63,374 nucleotides of DNA from Lachnospiraceae bacterium (GCA_003543235.1 DPJA01000011.1:1-63374), one strand, 5' to 3'. Numbered from the stretch's first letter, positions 26,201 to 34,627 are shown. Numbers and translations are program-made. Notes: generated by a model not told the origin, from the sequence alone.

Positions 26201-27629
26201 AGCAGCTTTTGGTAATAATTCAACAATTTATAATAAGCTAGATGACTATGATATGATTATAATTGGTTTCGCCGATATGTATGGTGAGGTTAATGAGGAA
26301 AGTGCTAAAGCTATAGTAAGATATATAGAAAGCGGTAGAAGTGTATTGTTTACCCATGATACAACATCTCATTCAGGCGTAGAAAGTTCCAGTTATCCAT
26401 TGATAACGGATTATCGAGTAACAACTATAGGCACTGCAAGCAGCATTGGCTATTGGGGTCACTACTTCAACACTATTATACGTGATGCTGTTGGTTTAGA
26501 TAGATATGGAATTACATCTAAAACTATGGCAGGTGGGGCAACTGTTAAAAGTATAATAAAGGGTCATACTGGTGCAGATAATTATTTAACAGCCCAACAA
26601 ATTCAAGATATAGAGAATGCAGACTACAGTGTTGCCTATAAAGCAAAGAGCAACGGTAATTATACCGAGCCTGAAACCCAAGGCTACACAAACTATGAGC
26701 TAATTCGTTATGGCAAAAGCGGACAGATTAAGTATACCAATAATACTTATTCTACACGTGAAACAAAATACGTATCTCAGGTAAACGAGGGGCAGATTAC
26801 TACCTACCCATATAATGTAAATACGGCAAATTTTGGTGGAAATATAAGCGGTAATCTGGGTGGAAGCTACATGACTGTTGGTAATACCCATGAGCAGTAT
26901 TTTCAGCTTAATATGAATTCTGACGATATTGTGGTTTGGTATTGCTTATCCAGCGGCACTTCCAATGACACTAGCTATTATTATGATGACTCACCAAATG
27001 ATGCTATAAATGCCTACTACATTTACAACAAAGGTAATGTTACCTACTCAGGTGTAGGGCATTCAGCACAAAATTATCATTATACAGGCAGCAGTATAGA
27101 AACGGCTTATGTGAATGAGGCAAAGCTTTTTGTTAACACAATGATTGCGGCGTACCAGTCTGGTTCTCAAGCACCTACTGTAAGCATAAAGGACAGTAAG
27201 GAAGGTACAACAGATTTACAGACAAAGTATTTTACCATGGAATATAATATGGATGATACAGCAACGGTACTGGAAAGTGAATTTGGTGATGTTAGCGAAA
27301 GCAGAACAGTATATTTTAAAATTTCGGACCCTAACTTGAGTGAAAGTAAGACTATTGATTTAGAGTATTACTATTCACAAGATGGAGGAACGACTACCCA
27401 CCAGTTTACGCCAACTACATTGTATGTAAACGGAGCAACGGTAGGAACAATTAAAAGTGGTGTTGTATACAAAATATACTTACCAGATGAAGTTTTAAAT
27501 ACTCTTTCGGCAGATAATGTTAATGCGGTGCAAATATATGTTCGAGTTAAAACAACCATAGGAGAGAAAATTCTAGTGGGAAGTGATAGCATTGATTTGC
27601 GTAAGGTTGGATTATTCAAATTGAAATAA
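23211..27629 (+). CDS. Giant secreted pilus-operon protein (DUF5057-like) with three similar alpha/beta units
   Basis: A 1472-residue protein with an N-terminal hydrophobic segment (MLSFLLALIVFATSSFV) and Ala-rich cleavage region. It appears to hold three related units. Each starts with a strand like LEI-x-P (NILEIIP at 56, RVLEIQP at 569, KVLQITK at 933), continues with a buried strand (DLIYISAG at 372, YDLVYIGAS at 625, YDMIIIGFA at 1013) and a third (CPVIIDK at 411, GYPVVIDDK at 720, GRSVLFTHD at 1042). This pattern suggests degenerate GATase/ThuA-like folds. The C-terminus has an Ig-like stretch. No sortase motif is seen. It closes the pilus operon and may be a tip adhesin or cell-surface anchor. 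The DUF5057 name is from memory. Confidence 0.72.
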   Translation: MRNERLNKKKSVVGMLSFLLALIVFATSSFVNSKSAAAGISLPHITEIIAEKSTFNILEIIPEKDAGSLGYYANGQEPDADWLSDLADMNGSAQRTEYANDKFESINDAELINTSGTAPLQLEKWDDIGGSIIYYSEMLPWEKEEDEDWKTLTLNHAESTTLTGTFSEQTNGEYKALYEYKLNLETGNYKQEVSEVTYGNQTEETYYYNPVFEPIESGSDITALTGKSVYTYNEGIYELEGVIGNMGGLDVEKEYFYIGDIGVPFAEFDAVNAPYAATKATFVAASPGYFVRDKIGYEYCENGGDYTFAEDGGTESADIEYRFVRYKAGYSNNNWIQKNVFNLEDSQLSSFNINVKSVLASDVSAADANGADLIYISAGFLPNNEPIGYSHLNDLSADTALAIYSNVANKCPVIIDKELATSIDQSTTDVLNIQKLARLCLQDGLSTAEYDVFDDVEINWADMATFSSDIDGTFVNGNVYCFNPFSTDVLNGAANVNAMATQKFGNSFASAVYNDGFAPVLSEIKDENFYRQIDGDSNRLEEKVSIANAVRYIINYADRRVVADVSRVRVLEIQPAKVNSTQALSKATVLTWLGDDVTLTEEDIVITTMTSAEFIGKIENINEEYDLVYIGASTAGMNVSSGETVYNDPDMRGLIYSNVGDIYRSDIGMASLLDRDHLTTRDGRDAINGKSNTLANTFRFSGNDITEAKVRDLEDFANAGYPVVIDDKLLNVSNVVNTNRVDNSSFMYNALDLIKGFDNVMDVTIASSNNGKVIKYLGVSKPQINLISFPTEYSVNSGTATSMGADEDGYYYLEYVFNIENATDSTPLTTTYDCGLYLDLNADGRYINEERLVDIEVYENDSGIQILPTEDGTNEIYSLSAGKKYKIRRQMPDGFVGIIPWKLEIVKNNADHIHASEHKYTRIASEENKQQIKVLQITKQYSSTSLLNLEEQLKTGTTYNSQLRGEDGVYYKGIYGKLIADLDDFDIEIATLETNQLAAFGNNSTIYNKLDDYDMIIIGFADMYGEVNEESAKAIVRYIESGRSVLFTHDTTSHSGVESSSYPLITDYRVTTIGTASSIGYWGHYFNTIIRDAVGLDRYGITSKTMAGGATVKSIIKGHTGADNYLTAQQIQDIENADYSVAYKAKSNGNYTEPETQGYTNYELIRYGKSGQIKYTNNTYSTRETKYVSQVNEGQITTYPYNVNTANFGGNISGNLGGSYMTVGNTHEQYFQLNMNSDDIVVWYCLSSGTSNDTSYYYDDSPNDAINAYYIYNKGNVTYSGVGHSAQNYHYTGSSIETAYVNEAKLFVNTMIAAYQSGSQAPTVSIKDSKEGTTDLQTKYFTMEYNMDDTATVLESEFGDVSESRTVYFKISDPNLSESKTIDLEYYYSQDGGTTTHQFTPTTLYVNGATVGTIKSGVVYKIYLPDEVLNTLSADNVNAVQIYVRVKTTIGEKILVGSDSIDLRKVGLFKLK

Positions 27630-27636
27630 GATAGAC

Positions 27637-27677
27637 AAAACAAGGCACATTCCGTTGTTGGAATATGCCTTGTTTTA
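27637..27677. terminator. Terminator between the pilus operon and tetR, both strands
   Basis: AAAACAAGGCA-C-ATTCC pairs with GGAAT-A-TGCCTTGTTTT around a GTTGTT loop, with T-rich flanks on both strands. It lies between convergent genes and should end transcripts from either side. Confidence 0.88.
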
Positions 27678-27696
27678 TTATGGGAAACATTATGTA

Positions 27697-28284
27697 TTAT
27701 AGCTTTTGTTGAAAGATGCTGGCTGCAGTTGCAGAGATAAGCTTGTCCGACACTAGCACCAATTCATTTTTTGGCAGTTGCATTTCGGTGTCAAACCACT
27801 CTTTTATAAGACCCAGTATCCCTGATGTAATGAAACTAAAAAAATAATCCAAATACTCTTGGTTATAGTCAGAAAACTTCATGCGTATTATGGAAACACC
27901 GTTATTGTGAATAAGCTGCTGAAACTTCTCCCAAAAATCGTTGGAGGTTTTGTTTTGAAACAGCACACGGCATATGTCCAGGTTGTCTACAATATAGTCC
28001 ACAATAGGGGCAATGACAGGCAACATACTGTTACCTTCCATTTGTGGGCAATAGGTGTCAATCATAGTCTGAAAATCATCCAAAACCTCATTTTCAATTT
28101 TTTCCAATAAGTCGTAGGTATCGTTGTAGTGTAAATAAAAGGTGCCCCGGTTCAAATCTACTAAATCTGTTATGTCTTTAACTCGAATGTCTTTAAATTC
28201 TTTTTCTTTTATTAAAGAGGCAAACCCACTTTTTAATAGCTTTTTGGTACGTCGTACTCTGCGGTCTTCTGGTTTATTATTCAT
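27697..28284 (-). CDS. TetR/AcrR-family transcriptional regulator
   Basis: A 195-residue regulator. The N-terminal helix-turn-helix covers about residues 12-58 (FKDIRVKDITDLVDLNRGTFYLHY), with the typical TetR GTFYLHY end. The C-terminal ligand domain has no recognised specificity. The ribosome site reads AAAAGGAGT on the minus strand. It is transcribed away from the MMPL gene across a 154-base region with two palindromes, so it probably represses that exporter and itself. Confidence 0.9.
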   Translation of the reverse strand: MNNKPEDRRVRRTKKLLKSGFASLIKEKEFKDIRVKDITDLVDLNRGTFYLHYNDTYDLLEKIENEVLDDFQTMIDTYCPQMEGNSMLPVIAPIVDYIVDNLDICRVLFQNKTSNDFWEKFQQLIHNNGVSIIRMKFSDYNQEYLDYFFSFITSGILGLIKEWFDTEMQLPKNELVLVSDKLISATAASIFQQKL

Positions 28285-28326
28285 AAGTGTACTCCTTTTT
28301 TAAACTAATAAACATTCAAGGTTGAA

Positions 28327-28344
28327 ATGTTAAGTTGTTAACAT
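28327..28344. promoter_or_regulatory. Palindrome upstream of tetR, candidate operator
   Basis: ATGTTAA-GTTG-TTAACAT is a perfect 7-bp inverted repeat with a 4-base centre, 43 bases from the tetR start codon and 19 bases from the exporter -35 box. The size fits a TetR-family operator. Confidence 0.55.
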
Positions 28345-28362
28345 AAGTTGAAAAATTGATTA

Positions 28363-28391
28363 TTGCCTTTATTATTTAATAGCATTATAAT
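28363..28391 (+). promoter_or_regulatory. Probable promoter of the MMPL operon
   Basis: TTGCCT at 28363-28368 and TATAAT at 28386-28391 are separated by 17 bases. The start codon lies 48 bases downstream. Confidence 0.6.
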
Positions 28392-28408
28392 TCAATTGTT
28401 ATAAAAAA

Positions 28409-28423
28409 TCAACACAATGTTGA
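28409..28423. promoter_or_regulatory. Second palindrome, downstream of the MMPL -10 box
   Basis: TCAACA-CAA-TGTTGA is a perfect 6-bp inverted repeat. It lies 18 bases past the -10 box and next to the ribosome site, where a bound repressor would block early elongation. Its sequence differs from the palindrome at 28327, although both contain GTT/AAC half-sites. Confidence 0.5.
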
Positions 28424-28438
28424 ATAATGGAGGACAAG

Positions 28439-30544
28439 ATGGTTAGTAGATTAACTAGTAAAATAGTACATAATGTTGTTTATAACGGAAAGAAAATAGA
28501 AAAAATATTTATATCACTGGTTATAATTTGTGCCATATGTTATCCCTTTGTTGGTGTAAATTACGATTTAAGCAAGTATTTGCCGGAGTTTGCACCTACA
28601 AAGCAAGGATTGGATGTAATGGAGAGAGAGTTTGGATACCCAGGTATGGCACGTGTTATGGTTAAGGATGTTACTCTTTATGAGGCAAAAGCCATTAGGT
28701 CGCAAATTGCTGAGGTTGATGGTGTTGACCTTGTTATAGGTGTAGACAGCTTTAATGACGTAAATGTATCGGACAGCTTTATTGATGTTGATACCATAGA
28801 CGATTTTTACAAGGATGGCTGTGCAATTATGGAAATTGTGTTTGAGGACGGCGATAGTGACAAAAGAACCCATGAGGCATTAGACCAAATATATAAAATT
28901 GTTGGAGATAGAGGGTGTTATGGAGGTACGGCAGTAAGTAATAAATCTAGGCAAGAAACCATTGGCAAGGAAATTACAATAGCCATGACCCTTTCATTAT
29001 TAATTATTTTTGCTATATTGACCCTCACAACAACATCGTGGTTTGAGCCGCTGCTGTTTATATTAATTATGGGAGTTGCCATAATTATAAACATGGGCAG
29101 TAATATAATGTTTGGAACAATATCCTTTTTTACATTCAGTACAGCGGCTATTTTGCAGTTGGCAGTATCTATGGATTATTCAATATTTTTACTTCATACA
29201 TTTACTGCAAACAAAAATCAAGGCATGGAAATTAAAGAGGCAATGGAAAAGGCATTGCATGAGGCATCAACCTCTATTTTTGCCAGTGGTGCAACTACAA
29301 TAGTTGGGTTTTTAGCAATTGCACTTATGAAGTTTACTGTAGGCAAGGATGTTGGGTTTGTACTTACAAAGGGAATTATAATAAGCCTTTTAACAGTAAT
29401 GCTTTTAATGCCGGCACTGATAATTCGTTTTAACGATAGAATAGAAAAATATAAACATAAGCCATTTTTTCCTAATTTTGACGGCTTTGCAAATGCAATG
29501 TATAAAATAAGAACCGTAGTAATAATAGTGGCTGTTGTTTTCGCATTGCCAACCTATGTTGGTCAGGGAATGAACCACTTCCTATATGGTGATGATGCTT
29601 TGGGTGCAGGTCCTGGTACGGTGGTTTATGAAGACAGTGAAGAAATGAACCAAAAATTCGGGAAAAGTAATGTTCTGCTAGCTATAGTTCCAAACGAGTC
29701 TATTGTTAAAGAAAGAGATTTGACAAAAGAGTTGGATAAATTGGATTTTATAGGCTATGCACTTTCACTCAGTGGAACACTTCCACAGGGAATACCAGAG
29801 GACTTTTTGCCACATGAAATAGTAAAAGAGTTTCGTACAGATAACTATGCAAGAATTTTGATTTCCATGGAAACGGTGCAGGAAAGCGATTACGCATTTC
29901 AGTGCAGTGAAAAAGTCGAATCAATTGTAAAGAAATATTATCCCAATGCTGCTTATGTAGTAGGCATGACACCAACAACCATAGATATAAGAGATATTTT
30001 AACTAAGGATTACAATCATGTAAGCATACTTTCAATGATAGGTGTGGCATTGGTTGTGGCAATAACGTTTGGTTCGGCAATTATGCCTTTACTGGTCATT
30101 ATACCTATAGAGGTGGCTATTTATTTAAACATGACAATACCATATATAATTGGCGATACAATGCTTTACATAGGATATATAATAGTTAGCTGTTTACAGT
30201 TGGGAGCAACCATAGACTATTCAATTTTAATGACCAACAACTATCTTGAGGCAAGAAAGCAGATGGAAAAGCAAGAGGCCGCAAAGGCTGCAATAAGCAA
30301 AAGTGCGTTGTCTATACTTACATCGGGTTCAATACTTACGGTAGTTGGCTATGGTTTATATTTTACATCATCAATACAGGGCATATCTCAAATTGGACAT
30401 TTGGTAGGTCGTGGGGCACTTCTTTCTATGTTGCTTGTCCTTTCGCTATTGCCAGCATTGCTTGTACTATTTGACAATATGATAGAAAAGAGTAGGCAAA
30501 AAGCAGATAAAAGAAAAGGGAGGAGAAAAAATGAAACACTTTAA
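28439..30544 (+). CDS. MMPL/RND-family exporter
   Basis: A 701-residue inner-membrane transporter with the two-fold RND plan: one N-terminal helix, an extracytoplasmic loop, then five to six helices, repeated. Each half has the MMPL helix-4 signature (SMDYSIFLLHTF at about 245 and TIDYSILMTNNY at about 590). GGAGG at 28429-28433 supports the ATG at 28439; an in-frame ATG at 28427 overlaps that site. The next gene overlaps its end by 14 bases. Substrates of such clostridial exporters are mostly unknown; lipids, peptides or drugs are all possible. Confidence 0.9.
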   Translation: MVSRLTSKIVHNVVYNGKKIEKIFISLVIICAICYPFVGVNYDLSKYLPEFAPTKQGLDVMEREFGYPGMARVMVKDVTLYEAKAIRSQIAEVDGVDLVIGVDSFNDVNVSDSFIDVDTIDDFYKDGCAIMEIVFEDGDSDKRTHEALDQIYKIVGDRGCYGGTAVSNKSRQETIGKEITIAMTLSLLIIFAILTLTTTSWFEPLLFILIMGVAIIINMGSNIMFGTISFFTFSTAAILQLAVSMDYSIFLLHTFTANKNQGMEIKEAMEKALHEASTSIFASGATTIVGFLAIALMKFTVGKDVGFVLTKGIIISLLTVMLLMPALIIRFNDRIEKYKHKPFFPNFDGFANAMYKIRTVVIIVAVVFALPTYVGQGMNHFLYGDDALGAGPGTVVYEDSEEMNQKFGKSNVLLAIVPNESIVKERDLTKELDKLDFIGYALSLSGTLPQGIPEDFLPHEIVKEFRTDNYARILISMETVQESDYAFQCSEKVESIVKKYYPNAAYVVGMTPTTIDIRDILTKDYNHVSILSMIGVALVVAITFGSAIMPLLVIIPIEVAIYLNMTIPYIIGDTMLYIGYIIVSCLQLGATIDYSILMTNNYLEARKQMEKQEAAKAAISKSALSILTSGSILTVVGYGLYFTSSIQGISQIGHLVGRGALLSMLLVLSLLPALLVLFDNMIEKSRQKADKRKGRRKNETL

Positions 30545-32756
30545 AAGACAGGTATCTGTTTTAATAGCTTTAATAATGGCTGTTTCGGCAGGCAATTCAT
30601 TTGTATATGCAGCTGCACCTGTACCAACGGATGACGAGGCCATGTATGTAAATTTGGATTATTACGGAGTGGCTGAAAACGTAAGCGTGGTAAAAAGCTA
30701 TAGTATGAATGGGACTAATAAAGTTGTAGATTACGGTGATTACACCGACATAATAAACATGACCAATTATGCCCAAGGAAAAACTGAGGGAAACAAGGTA
30801 AGCTTCAATTTTGATAATGCCGTTGACCGATTTTATTTTGAGGGGAAAATGAAAAGTGAACAGGTTAACTTACCTTGGAATTTTGATGTTACCTACAAGC
30901 TTAATGGTGTGTTAACATCTGCAGATAAACTGGCGGGAAAGGTAGGGCTTGTGGAGATAGAGGTTCATGCTATTCCAAACCCAAAGGCTAATACTTACTA
31001 TAAAAATAATATGATATTGCAGGTTGGTACAGCTGTAAATGCTGATGAGATACTTAGTCTTGAGGCACCTGGGGCACAGATACAGTCCTTGGGCAACAAA
31101 AAAGCGGTCTTGTTTATGGCATTGCCACAGGAGGAACAGACATTTACAATACGTATTGGCAGCAATGATTTTCAGTTTTCAGGTCTTGCGATGATGATGC
31201 TTCCTGTTACTCTTTCCCAGATGGATGATATTAAGGAACTTAGGGAAACGAAGGAAAAAATTCAGGATTCTGCTGATGCAATGAGTGACAGCATGGACGT
31301 TATTTTGAACACCCTTGGTGGTCTGCAAAGTGGATTAAGCTCCACAGTTACAGGGCTTCAAAGTCTGGATGAAGCAAGGCAAACCATCAGCAATTCCAAG
31401 GGGAAGGTTTACGAAAGTGGAGATATTGCCTTAGATGACCTTAAAGAGTTCTCGGCTGCAATTGAGCCTCTTGTTCCGCATATTGATAATTCAAAAACCA
31501 TGTTAAATGAAGTGAATACAAGCCTTAATAGCTCTGTTTCAACCTTGAAAGATTTACAACCTCAGCTTAAAAGCCTTAGTGCAACTGTTGATAAAACCAA
31601 TACCGATGTTGAAGGGCTTAAAACTATGGTAGAGGAAATGAAGGCTAATGAAAAAGACAGAGAAGCCCTTTTTACGGAGATTGTATACCAAATGACCTCC
31701 ATGGGTGAAGATATGGATGACCTTTACGACAACATGGATGACCTTGGAAAGGCAACAGATATACTTTATGACCTAATGTGGGATTTACCGCATATTAGCA
31801 ACATACCAATTGACACAACAGATATAAATCCAAGTGCGTTGGCTGGAGCAGGTGTATCAGATGTTGCAGGTACATATATTACGCTTTCAAGTATACAAGG
31901 CTCGCTAAATAGCCTTGCAGATTCTGTAAATGAAGACCTTGATGAGGTAAGCAATACTATTGAAGAGGTTAGGGGTCAGGCGTACACCCTTACAAAACCA
32001 CTTAAAGACCTTACAACCACAGGTGCAAGCGTTAGTAAAACAGGCGGTGACCTGGCAGATACAATGGCAAAGCTTGTAAAGCTTACAAATAAGTATATGA
32101 CATCAGCAGAAGACCATAGTGACGACATTATTTCACTTTTAGATGATGCCGATGAGATTGGAGAGGCGGCAGGCAACATTACGGATAAATGCCAAACGCT
32201 TATTGACAACGTAGATGAGATGAACGGTATTTTAAACGCCCATGAGCTTGGTATGGAGGAAACCGCCAGTGAATGCAGTACATTACTTACAAAAAGTGTA
32301 AAAGCACTTGATGATACAAATAGCTTTATAAAAACATTTGAAGAAGTAGCGAAAACAAGTGGAAACTCTTTGGACGTTGGTACGCAAAAAACCATAAGTG
32401 GTTTGACAGAGTCTTTGCAACAGTCTATTTCTGGCTTGGCACAGGCACCTGTTTTAAGGAATACAAAGGATACAGTTAAAGGCTTGATAGATGATGAATG
32501 GGATAAATATAGTAAGGATGAAAATGGATTGCTTAACATAGATACTAGTGAAAGCCCTGTTTCCTTTACATCATCTCAAAATTCAGCACCTAAAAGTGTG
32601 CAGATTATTGTTAGAACTAAGGAAATAATCAAGGACTCGTTGAAAACTGACGTTGACCTTGAGGCTCTTAACCAAAAAGATAATGGAACTCTTTTAGGAA
32701 GAATAGCAAATATATTCAAAAAAATTTGGAGCGTTGCAGCAGGTGTTTTTAGCTAA
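30531..32756 (+). CDS. Secreted coiled-coil partner of the MMPL exporter
   Basis: A 741-residue protein with a signal peptide (VLIALIMAVSAGNSFVYAAA, cut near 27). Residues about 30-230 look globular and beta-rich. From about 235 to 690 the sequence is mostly long amphipathic helix with Leu heptads and many Ser, Asp, Thr and Lys (SSTVTGLQSLDEARQ; SMGEDMDDLYDNMDDLG). The C-terminus is amphipathic (ANIFKKIWSVAAGVFS) and could touch the membrane. It overlaps the exporter gene by 14 bases, has a GGGAGGAG site, and ends at a terminator. It may act as an extracellular adaptor for the exporter. YhgE/Pip-type helical proteins are a possible comparison. Confidence 0.7.
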   Translation: MKHFKRQVSVLIALIMAVSAGNSFVYAAAPVPTDDEAMYVNLDYYGVAENVSVVKSYSMNGTNKVVDYGDYTDIINMTNYAQGKTEGNKVSFNFDNAVDRFYFEGKMKSEQVNLPWNFDVTYKLNGVLTSADKLAGKVGLVEIEVHAIPNPKANTYYKNNMILQVGTAVNADEILSLEAPGAQIQSLGNKKAVLFMALPQEEQTFTIRIGSNDFQFSGLAMMMLPVTLSQMDDIKELRETKEKIQDSADAMSDSMDVILNTLGGLQSGLSSTVTGLQSLDEARQTISNSKGKVYESGDIALDDLKEFSAAIEPLVPHIDNSKTMLNEVNTSLNSSVSTLKDLQPQLKSLSATVDKTNTDVEGLKTMVEEMKANEKDREALFTEIVYQMTSMGEDMDDLYDNMDDLGKATDILYDLMWDLPHISNIPIDTTDINPSALAGAGVSDVAGTYITLSSIQGSLNSLADSVNEDLDEVSNTIEEVRGQAYTLTKPLKDLTTTGASVSKTGGDLADTMAKLVKLTNKYMTSAEDHSDDIISLLDDADEIGEAAGNITDKCQTLIDNVDEMNGILNAHELGMEETASECSTLLTKSVKALDDTNSFIKTFEEVAKTSGNSLDVGTQKTISGLTESLQQSISGLAQAPVLRNTKDTVKGLIDDEWDKYSKDENGLLNIDTSESPVSFTSSQNSAPKSVQIIVRTKEIIKDSLKTDVDLEALNQKDNGTLLGRIANIFKKIWSVAAGVFS

Positions 32757-32775
32757 TAAAACGCCGATTAAAGAG

Positions 32776-32809
32776 GGTGTGAGGACGAAGAGTTCTTACA
32801 CCTTTTTTT
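32776..32809 (+). terminator. Rho-independent terminator of the MMPL operon
   Basis: GGTGTGAGGAC pairs with GTTCTTACACC (11 bp, two G-U) around GAAGA, followed by seven T residues. Confidence 0.88.
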
Positions 32810-32848
32810 GTTGAAATTTAGGCTTATATGGTAAAATACGCATCTTTA

Positions 32849-32877
32849 TTGTAGATTTTAAGAATAAATGATATACT
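32849..32877 (+). promoter_or_regulatory. Promoter of the capA-like gene
   Basis: TTGTAG at 32849-32854 and TATACT at 32872-32877 are spaced by 17 bases, 27 bases before the start codon. Confidence 0.6.
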
Positions 32878-32904
32878 AAAGCAAGAAAAAAGGAGAGGTT
32901 AATT

Positions 32905-34137
32905 ATGAAAAAGTATCTTATACATATAATAGTTATTTTGGCAGTTTTATCTTCCATTGCCCTTGTCGGTTGTGGTGAAAAGAAAGTTGCCGTAAGTGAA
33001 ATATCAAAGCCTGTGCAGGAGGAGATTGTTCAGGAAGAAGAGGCACCCAAAGAGGATGTCGTAAAAACTGCAAAGCTGACTGTTACAGGAGATTTAATGG
33101 TGCATAGCTGGCAGTATAACGAGGCTTATGACAGCGACACAGGCACTTATGATTTTTCCCATAATTTTAGTGAGATAAAGAAGTTTTTTACTAACTCGGA
33201 TGTAGTTATGGGCAATCTTGAAACAGTTTTTGCAGGCGAAGACAGAGGAATTAGTGATTATCCAAGTTTTAATACACCAGACGCATTTGGTGATGCCCTT
33301 AAAGAAGCAGGATTTAATTTGCTTACAACGGCAAATAACCATTGTATGGATAAAGGCACAGATGGACTTAACCGAACCATAGAGATTTTAGATGGGCTTG
33401 GCATAGAGCATATTGGAACATATGCAAGGGAAGAAGAACGGAACAACATACTTGTGAAGGACGTAAATGGCATCAAAATTGCATTTCTTTCATATACATA
33501 TGGCACAAATGGAATAGCTGTTCCACAGGATTACAGCGTTAATCTTATTGACGGCGGGAAAATGGAGTCCGACATAAGCCGTGCTAGAGATATGGCAGAC
33601 CTTGTTGTTGTTATGCCACACATGGGAAATGAATATGAACAGAACGTGGATGACCAATTTAAGGTTTTGGCAGACAAGATGTTTTCTGCTGGGGCGGACA
33701 TAGTTTTGGCAAGCCATTCTCATGTGCTTGAACCCATGGAATATCGAACAATAACTGATGAAGATGGCACAAAAAGAGAGGGATTTGTGATATATTCTCT
33801 TGGCAACTGCATATCCTCCCAAACAACACCACCACGAAATGCTGGGGTTATATTAAACATTGAAATTCAACAGATTAACGACCAAAAGCCAGAGATAAAG
33901 CAGGTAAGCGTTATTCCTATATGGACTCAATTTAGAAATATTAATGAGCAGGACCATTTTATAGTTAGAAGTGTATATGATATGCTTAGCCTAAGCGATG
34001 ATGAATTAAGAGCTACAGTGAGGGCAAAGGACATAACACGTCTTAAAGAGATACAGCTGCAGTCTACAAAAACCCTTTTAGGTTACGAAGTTCCTATAGA
34101 GAAAATGCAGAGTGAATATTTATTTGAAAAAAAATAA
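32905..34137 (+). CDS. CapA-family (PGA_cap) lipoprotein
   Basis: A 410-residue lipoprotein with lipobox ALVGC (C23) and an acidic linker. The PGA_cap metallophosphatase-like domain covers about residues 55-330, with motifs TVTGDLMVH, VVMGNLETVF, TANNHCMDKG, VVVMPHMGNEY and ASHSHVLEP. These hold the Asp, Asn and His ligands of a binuclear metal site. Related CapA proteins take part in poly-gamma-glutamate capsule formation, but no other capsule genes are nearby, so its substrate is unknown. It is a single gene with its own promoter. Confidence 0.88.
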   Translation: MKKYLIHIIVILAVLSSIALVGCGEKKVAVSEISKPVQEEIVQEEEAPKEDVVKTAKLTVTGDLMVHSWQYNEAYDSDTGTYDFSHNFSEIKKFFTNSDVVMGNLETVFAGEDRGISDYPSFNTPDAFGDALKEAGFNLLTTANNHCMDKGTDGLNRTIEILDGLGIEHIGTYAREEERNNILVKDVNGIKIAFLSYTYGTNGIAVPQDYSVNLIDGGKMESDISRARDMADLVVVMPHMGNEYEQNVDDQFKVLADKMFSAGADIVLASHSHVLEPMEYRTITDEDGTKREGFVIYSLGNCISSQTTPPRNAGVILNIEIQQINDQKPEIKQVSVIPIWTQFRNINEQDHFIVRSVYDMLSLSDDELRATVRAKDITRLKEIQLQSTKTLLGYEVPIEKMQSEYLFEKK

Positions 34138-34188
34138 AAAATATCAAATAGTAATAATTGTTACTTACTAGACTTTTTTTGAGTGATG

Positions 34189-34197
34189 TGGTATAAT
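34189..34197 (+). promoter_or_regulatory. Extended -10 promoter of the superoxide reductase gene
   Basis: TGGTATAAT forms an extended -10 element 49 bases upstream of the start codon. The -35 region (TAGACT) is weak. Confidence 0.6.
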
Positions 34198-34246
34198 GAA
34201 AAAGATACATAAATAATATTTTTTTACTTTAGGAGGAGATAATAAT

Positions 34247-34627
34247 ATGAGCGAAACTAAATTTTTTGTCTGTAAGCATTGTGGAAATTTAATTGGAATG
34301 ATAGAGAATTCAGGTGTACCTATTGTGTGCTGTGGTGAAAAAATGACTGAGCTTGTTGCAAATACAGTTGATGCTAGCCTTGAAAAACACACTCCAGTTG
34401 TTAATGTAAACGGAGATAAGGTAGAGGTTACTGTTGGTAGTGTTGAACACCCAATGCTTGACGAGCATTTTATTAAATGGATTTATCTTGAAACAAAGAA
34501 GGGTGGACAGAGAAAATCTCTTAAACCAGGGGAAGCACCAAAAGCTACCTTTGCTGTTGCAGACGATGAACCTGTTGCTGTATATGCTTACTGCAATTTG
34601 CACGGATTATGGAAAACTGTAATTTAA
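34247..34627 (+). CDS. dfx: Desulfoferrodoxin-type superoxide reductase
   Basis: A 126-residue two-iron protein that reduces superoxide to hydrogen peroxide without making oxygen, typical of anaerobes. The N-terminal desulforedoxin centre uses C9, C12, C28 and C29. The catalytic iron centre has H48 (EKHTP), H68 (EHPM), H74 (DEHF), C116 and H119 (CNLHG), and the nearby E46/K47 pair matches known enzymes. All ligands are present, so it is class I and likely active. It has an AGGAGG site and its own promoter. The peroxiredoxin at 6589 could remove the peroxide formed. Confidence 0.96.
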   Translation: MSETKFFVCKHCGNLIGMIENSGVPIVCCGEKMTELVANTVDASLEKHTPVVNVNGDKVEVTVGSVEHPMLDEHFIKWIYLETKKGGQRKSLKPGEAPKATFAVADDEPVAVYAYCNLHGLWKTVI

